26,512 nt of DNA from JBKHXU01 sp046565865 (GTDB lineage: Bacteria; Pseudomonadota; Gammaproteobacteria; Acidiferrobacterales; Sulfurifustaceae): positions 1-26,512 of the forward strand of contig JBKHXU010000190.1 of assembly GCA_046565865.1 (NCBI GenBank). Reading direction: 5' to 3'. Positions 21,829-26,512 of this stretch are shown one piece after another. Position 1 is the first letter of the stretch; each line of letters starts with the position of its first letter. The position numbers and the translations under genes are program-made. The notes under the pieces are model-generated. The model ran no database searches. It worked only from the letters and a program-made list of their open reading frames with translations, and was not told the DNA's origin.

Positions 21829-24800
21829 GTGAGCAAAGAGAACGTCGAATCCATCTATCCGCTGTCCCCGATGCAGGAGGGGATGCTGTTTCATTCGCTG
21901 ACGGAGCAGGGGAGCACCGCGTACTTCGAGCAGTACCAGTGTACCTACGCCGGTGACTTCGACGTCACCGCGTTCCAGCAAGCGTGGGCGCGTACCATCG
22001 AGCGGCATCCGATACTGCGCACGCTCGTCATGTGGAAGCGCAAAGACAAGTCGCTCCAGGTCGTGCGCAAGCACGTGCAGGCGGCGTGGACCGTCGAGGA
22101 TTGGCGCGCCGTCGGCGCCGACGCCGTCGACGCGAAGCTGGCGGCGTTCTTGCGCGACGATCGCGCGCGCGGCTTCGATCTCACCCAGGCGCCGCTTATG
22201 CGCTTTGCGCTGCTGCGTCTGACGGACCGTGCCTATCGGTTCGTGTGGAGCTTTCATCACCTGCTGTTGGACGGCTGGTCCGGCGCGCTGCTGTTCAACG
22301 AGGTCTACGCGTGGTACCAGGCGTCGCGCACGGGGAAGGCCCCGGCGCTCAAACGCGTGCGCCCGTACCGCGATTACATCGGCTGGCTACAGCAACAGGA
22401 CATGGCCAAGGCCGAGGCGTTTTGGAGGGAAAACCTCAAGGGCTTCAGCGCCGCCACACCTTTATATATCGGCCGCGGTGCCGCCCCGGGGGCGCGTTCG
22501 GCCTATGCGCACGATAGCGCGCGTCTCTCCGAGGCGACGACCGCCACGCTCAAGGCGCTGGCGCGCAGCAAGCAGCTCACGCTGAACACCGTTGTTCAGG
22601 GCGCGTGGGCGCTGTTGTTGAGTCGCTATAGCGGCGAAGACGACGTCGTTTTCGGCACCACCGTGTCCGGCCGGCCGCCGGGGCTGGATGGCGTCGAGGA
22701 CATGGTCGGGTTGTTCATCAACACGCTGCCGGTGCGCGTGCGGCTGCCGGCCGATGACGGCATCGTGCCGTGGTTGCAGGCGCTGCAAGCGCAACAGGTG
22801 CAGTTGCGCGAGTACGAGCACAGCCCGCTGTATCGGGTGCAGCACTGGAGCGACGTGCAGCGCGGGCAGCCGCTGTTCGAGAGCATTGTCGTGTTCGAAA
22901 ACTACCCGACAGTGAGCGCGCCGAGCGGGGATCGCGGGTTCGAGATCAAGGACGTCTCCACCCACGAAGAGACGAATTTTCCGCTAACCCTCGGGGCCGA
23001 GCCATCCGATTCCCTGTTGCTGCGTATCAACTACGATACGTCGCGCTTCGACGCGGCGACCGTACGCCGCATGCTCGGGCATTTGGCAGCGGTATTGGAG
23101 CGCATCGCCGCCAATCCGCAGCAGCGGCTGCGCGACGTCGATATCGTCACCGACGCGGAGCGCAAGCAACTGCTGTTCGAGTGGAACGCGACGCGCGCCG
23201 ATGTTCCCGTTGGCGTGTGTGCGCACCAGGCGTTCGCGGCGCAGGCGCGCGCGCGGCCCGAGGCGGTCGCTGTCGTCGCCCCGGACGGCCAGCTCAGCTA
23301 CGGCGAGTTGAATCGCAAGTCGGATGAGCTGGCGCGCTACCTCGCGGCGCATGGCGTCGGGCCGGAGGTCGTCGTCGGTGTGTGTCTGGAGCGATCGACG
23401 CATCTGATCGTCGCGGTGCTCGGCATCCTGAAGGCCGGCGGCGCGTACCTCCCGATGGACCCGAAGCACCCACCCGATCGCATGCTGTTCATGTTGCAAG
23501 ACGCGCGGGCGCCGATCGTGTTGACCCAGCAGTCCCTGGCCGAGGGGCTGTCCGGTTACGGCGGCCGGTGCGTGCGCCTGGACCGCGACTGGGACGACAT
23601 CGCACGGCCACTGCCGTCGGCTGCGCTGTCGGCGGCGACACCACAGCATCTCGCGTACGTGATTTACACCTCCGGCTCCACCGGCAAACCGAAGGGCGTG
23701 GCGGTTCCGCATGTCGGTTTAATGAATCTGATCACCTGGCATCAGCGTGCGTACGGCGTCACGCCGTCCGATCGCGCCACCATGCTCGCCGGGCTCGCAT
23801 TCGACGCCTCGGTCTGGGAACTGTGGCCGTACATCACGGCCGGCGCCGCGATCTATCTCGCCGATGAGGACGTGCGCCTGTCGCCTAGCAAGATTGTCGC
23901 CTGGTTCGCCGCGCAAAAAATTACGATCAGTTTTCTACCGACGCCGCTCGCCGAAGCGGTGCTGTCGGAACCGATGCCCGCCGGTCTGGCGTTAAAATAT
24001 CTGTTGACCGGCGGCGACAAGCTGCATGGCGCGCCGGCGCCGGGGCTGCCGTTCCGACTCTATAACCACTATGGCCCGACGGAAAACACCGTGGTCACCA
24101 CGGTCGCGGAGATTCCGCCGGGGATTGACGGCCCGCCAACGATTGGGCGTCCGATCGCGAATACCAAGGTCTACGTGCTCGACAAGTACGGCCGGCCCAC
24201 GCCCATCGGCATCCCCGGCGAGCTGTACGTCGGCGGCGTGGGACTGGCGCGCGGCTATGTGAACCGGCCGGAGCTGAACGAGAAGGCGTTCCTGCCGGAT
24301 CCGTTCGACGCCGGCGGCGCGCGCATGTATCGCACCGGCGATCTCGTGCGCTACGGCGCCGACGGCAACATCGAATTCCTCGGGCGCATCGACGATCAGG
24401 TCAAGATCCACGGCTACCGTATCGAGCTGGGTGAGATCGAATCCGTGCTCAGCCAGCACGAGGGCGTGAAAGACGCGGTGGTGATCGTGCGCGAAGACGT
24501 CCCGGGCGAAAAGAAGCTGGTCGCCTACGTGGTGCCGGAGCACGGCGCGGCCGTCGATCCGAACGCGTTTCGCGCGTACCTCAAGGCCAAGCTGCCGGTG
24601 TACATGGTGCCGGCGTTCCTGGTGCCGATGCAGGCGCTGCCGCTCACCGCCAACGGCAAGGTCGACCGCCGGGCGCTGCCGGCGCCGGACCCGGCGCAGC
24701 GCACGCGCACCGAGGCGCCGGTGGCGCCGGCGAGCGAAGTGGAAAAAACACTGGCGGCGATATTCGCGGACGTGTTGCATGTCGCGAATGTCGGGGTCCA

Positions 24801-26512
24801 CGACAATTTCTTCGAACTGGGCGGCGACTCTATCCTGAGCATCCAGGTCGTCGCGCGCGCCCATCAAGCCAATCTGCAACTGACGCCAAAAGACATCTTT
24901 CAGCATCCGACGATCGCGGAGCTCGCACCGCTCGCGGGTCGGGCGCGGCAGTCCACGGCGGAGCAGGGCGCGGTAACGGGCCCGGTGCCGCTGACGCCGA
25001 TCCAGGCGTGGTTCTTCGAACGCAAGTTGCCGGTACCGGGGCACTGGAATCAGGCGTATCTGTTGGAGCTCGCCGCGGACACCGACGTCGCGTTGCTCGA
25101 GCGGGCGCTGGCGAAGCTCATCGAGCACCACGACGCGCTGCGCATGCGCTATGAACCGGGCGCCGACGGCTGGCGCCAGATCGCGCCGGCGGATACCGCC
25201 GCGCTCGCGTTCGCGCGCATCGACTTGGCGCAGGTACCCGCGGCGCAGCGCGCGGCCGCGATCGAGGCGCAGGCGAGCATGCTACAGGCGGGCTTGAGTC
25301 TGGAACGCGGCAAGCTGGTGCAGGCGGCGTATTTCGATTTGGGGCAGGGCGCGGCGGGACGGTTGCTGATCGCGATTCATCACCTGGTGGTGGACGGCGT
25401 TTCCTGGCGGATTCTGCTCGAGGACCTGGAGCAGGCGTATCGACAGTTGAAGCAGGGAGTCGCGGTCGCGCTTGCGCCCAAGACGGCCTCGTTCAAACAA
25501 TGGAGCGAGGCGCTGGCGGCGTACGCCGATTCCGCGACGCTCGCCCGCGAGCTGGCGTACTGGACCGAGGCCTGCGACGCGCGCTGCGTCGCCATTCCCA
25601 CGGACCATACGGATGGCGCCGGCAATGCCAAGGCTTCGGCCCGCACGCATTCGGTCCGACTCGACCGCAGCGACACGCAGGCGCTGTTGCAGCAGGTGCC
25701 GTCGGTCTACAACACCCAGATCAACGATGTCCTGCTCACGGCGTTGGCGCAGACGCTAATGCAGTGGACCGAACGCGCTGGCATGGTCATCGATCTCGAG
25801 GGCCACGGGCGCGAGGACGTGGGCGCGAACCTCGATACGTCGCGCACCGTCGGCTGGTTCACCAGTCTGTTTCCGGTCAAATTGACTATCGACACGGCGG
25901 AACCGGGCCGGGCACTGTGCGCGGTGAAGGAACAGTTGCGCCGCATCCCCGGGCGCGGTATCGGTTACGGCGTGTTGCGCTATCTGAGCCGGGACCCGGC
26001 GATCCGCGCGGGATTGGCGCAGGCGCCACGGCGCGAAATCCTGTTCAACTACCTGGGGCAGTTCGACCCGATGCTGTCGCGCTCGGATCTGTTTCGTCCG
26101 GCGCCCGAATCCAGCGGGCAGTCGGAGGATCCAAGCGGGATGCGGTCGCATCTGCTCGAGATCAATGCGCTGGTCGTCGACGGCGAGCTGCGCGTCGAAT
26201 GGACCTATAGCGAAGCGGTGCACCGGCGCGCGTCGATCGTCAAACTGGCGGACGGTTATCTCAAGCACCTGCGCCGGCTTATCGGTCACTGCTTGTCGCC
26301 GGAGGCCGGCGGCTTCACGCCATCAGATTTCCCGCACGCGCGCGTCGACGCGCCGCAACTCGACGAGCTGTATGCCACCTGGGGCCGCAACATCGAGGAC
26401 GTTTTTCCGCTGACCTCGCTGCAGCAGGGCATGCTGTACCACACGCTGGCGGCGCCGGAGTCTGGCATCTCGCTCGAGCAATACACGTTTCGCTTACGCG
26501 GCGAGTTCAATC
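21829..26512 (+). CDS. NRPS4: C - A (leucine) - PCP - E - C..., 3' end outside the window
   Basis: At least 1561 residues, open to the window edge. The C domain (about 1-440) starts SIYPLSPMQEGMLFHSL, the DCL-type form that accepts a D-residue donor, and has HHLLLDG (His143-144, Asp148) and VGLFINTLPVRV. The A domain (about 450-960) has YTSGSTGKPKG (613-623), A4 FDASVW (Asp659), LTGGDKL, NHYGPTENTVV and A10 NGKVDRR (Lys944). The code read by alignment to GrsA is DAWFLGHVVK, one position from the known leucine code DAWFLGNVVK. The PCP has LGGDS (Ser1001). The E domain has HHLVVDG (His1184-1185, Asp1189), EGHGRED, RTVGWFTSLFP and FNYLGQFD. From about 1522 a second DCL-type C domain begins (IEDVFPLTSLQQGMLYHTL). 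Hence it incorporates Leu, epimerises it to D-Leu and passes it on. The uninterrupted A domain contrasts with modules 1 and 2. Confidence 0.94.
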   Translation, partial: MSKENVESIYPLSPMQEGMLFHSLTEQGSTAYFEQYQCTYAGDFDVTAFQQAWARTIERHPILRTLVMWKRKDKSLQVVRKHVQAAWTVEDWRAVGADAVDAKLAAFLRDDRARGFDLTQAPLMRFALLRLTDRAYRFVWSFHHLLLDGWSGALLFNEVYAWYQASRTGKAPALKRVRPYRDYIGWLQQQDMAKAEAFWRENLKGFSAATPLYIGRGAAPGARSAYAHDSARLSEATTATLKALARSKQLTLNTVVQGAWALLLSRYSGEDDVVFGTTVSGRPPGLDGVEDMVGLFINTLPVRVRLPADDGIVPWLQALQAQQVQLREYEHSPLYRVQHWSDVQRGQPLFESIVVFENYPTVSAPSGDRGFEIKDVSTHEETNFPLTLGAEPSDSLLLRINYDTSRFDAATVRRMLGHLAAVLERIAANPQQRLRDVDIVTDAERKQLLFEWNATRADVPVGVCAHQAFAAQARARPEAVAVVAPDGQLSYGELNRKSDELARYLAAHGVGPEVVVGVCLERSTHLIVAVLGILKAGGAYLPMDPKHPPDRMLFMLQDARAPIVLTQQSLAEGLSGYGGRCVRLDRDWDDIARPLPSAALSAATPQHLAYVIYTSGSTGKPKGVAVPHVGLMNLITWHQRAYGVTPSDRATMLAGLAFDASVWELWPYITAGAAIYLADEDVRLSPSKIVAWFAAQKITISFLPTPLAEAVLSEPMPAGLALKYLLTGGDKLHGAPAPGLPFRLYNHYGPTENTVVTTVAEIPPGIDGPPTIGRPIANTKVYVLDKYGRPTPIGIPGELYVGGVGLARGYVNRPELNEKAFLPDPFDAGGARMYRTGDLVRYGADGNIEFLGRIDDQVKIHGYRIELGEIESVLSQHEGVKDAVVIVREDVPGEKKLVAYVVPEHGAAVDPNAFRAYLKAKLPVYMVPAFLVPMQALPLTANGKVDRRALPAPDPAQRTRTEAPVAPASEVEKTLAAIFADVLHVANVGVHDNFFELGGDSILSIQVVARAHQANLQLTPKDIFQHPTIAELAPLAGRARQSTAEQGAVTGPVPLTPIQAWFFERKLPVPGHWNQAYLLELAADTDVALLERALAKLIEHHDALRMRYEPGADGWRQIAPADTAALAFARIDLAQVPAAQRAAAIEAQASMLQAGLSLERGKLVQAAYFDLGQGAAGRLLIAIHHLVVDGVSWRILLEDLEQAYRQLKQGVAVALAPKTASFKQWSEALAAYADSATLARELAYWTEACDARCVAIPTDHTDGAGNAKASARTHSVRLDRSDTQALLQQVPSVYNTQINDVLLTALAQTLMQWTERAGMVIDLEGHGREDVGANLDTSRTVGWFTSLFPVKLTIDTAEPGRALCAVKEQLRRIPGRGIGYGVLRYLSRDPAIRAGLAQAPRREILFNYLGQFDPMLSRSDLFRPAPESSGQSEDPSGMRSHLLEINALVVDGELRVEWTYSEAVHRRASIVKLADGYLKHLRRLIGHCLSPEAGGFTPSDFPHARVDAPQLDELYATWGRNIEDVFPLTSLQQGMLYHTLAAPESGISLEQYTFRLRGEFN

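Noticed and set aside
23992..25131. 379-codon minus-strand open frame opposite NRPS4
   Set aside because: Arg/His-rich, no recognisable domain; antisense shadow of the A-PCP region.
9493..26512. MbtH-like protein, thioesterase, phosphopantetheinyl transferase, transporter or transposase
   Set aside because: Looked for in all gaps and frames of the NRPS block and not found; they may lie beyond the right edge.

Overview
The window is GC-rich DNA with tightly packed, often overlapping genes. It looks like a Proteobacterium, probably beta or gamma: Gram-negative lipoprotein signals, a WecB-type sugar epimerase and proteobacterial-style exopolysaccharide (EPS) genes. I cannot name the genus from sequence alone. 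Two functional blocks meet at an AT-rich intergenic region near 9.1 kb.

Left block (1-8853): an EPS or surface-polysaccharide region. On the + strand, a truncated UDP-GlcNAc 2-epimerase (wecB), a GT4-type glycosyltransferase and a membrane-anchored protein of an uncharacterised deacetylase-like family are coupled by 4-base ATGA overlaps. They converge, with a 43-base overlap, on four minus-strand genes. These are three parallel beta-helix (predicted lipo-) proteins, two with a near-identical Ig-like domain and one with a GGGCTA repeat encoding Ser-Pro, and a hexapeptide acyltransferase.

Divergent gap (8854-9492): no convincing gene. It holds an AT-rich patch, a 14-base perfect palindrome and a small hairpin, and is the likely control region for both blocks.

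Right block (9493-26512, continuing beyond the window): a non-ribosomal peptide synthetase (NRPS) cluster, all on + and closely spaced. Order: NRPS1 (half C domain, A, embedded N-methyltransferase, PCP); a serine-hydroxymethyltransferase-like PLP enzyme whose active-site changes point to alpha-methylserine synthesis; a GT2 glycosyltransferase; NRPS2 (C plus an A domain that stops just after core motif A8); a stand-alone methyltransferase related to guanidinoacetate methyltransferase; NRPS3 (resumes the A domain with motif A10, then PCP and E); NRPS4 (C, A for leucine, PCP, E, start of a further C).

The most unusual point is module 2. One adenylation domain is divided between two polypeptides, so the A10 lysine is supplied in trans by NRPS3, and a free methyltransferase is encoded at about the place where NRPS1 carries its embedded methyltransferase. 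Domain logic is collinear: an LCL-like C in NRPS2 follows a module without E, and DCL-like C domains follow each E. The predicted start of the peptide is (N-methyl-X1)-(D-X2, possibly methylated)-(D-Leu)-..., with alpha-methylserine a candidate for X1. No thioesterase, MbtH-like protein, phosphopantetheinyl transferase or exporter lies inside the window.
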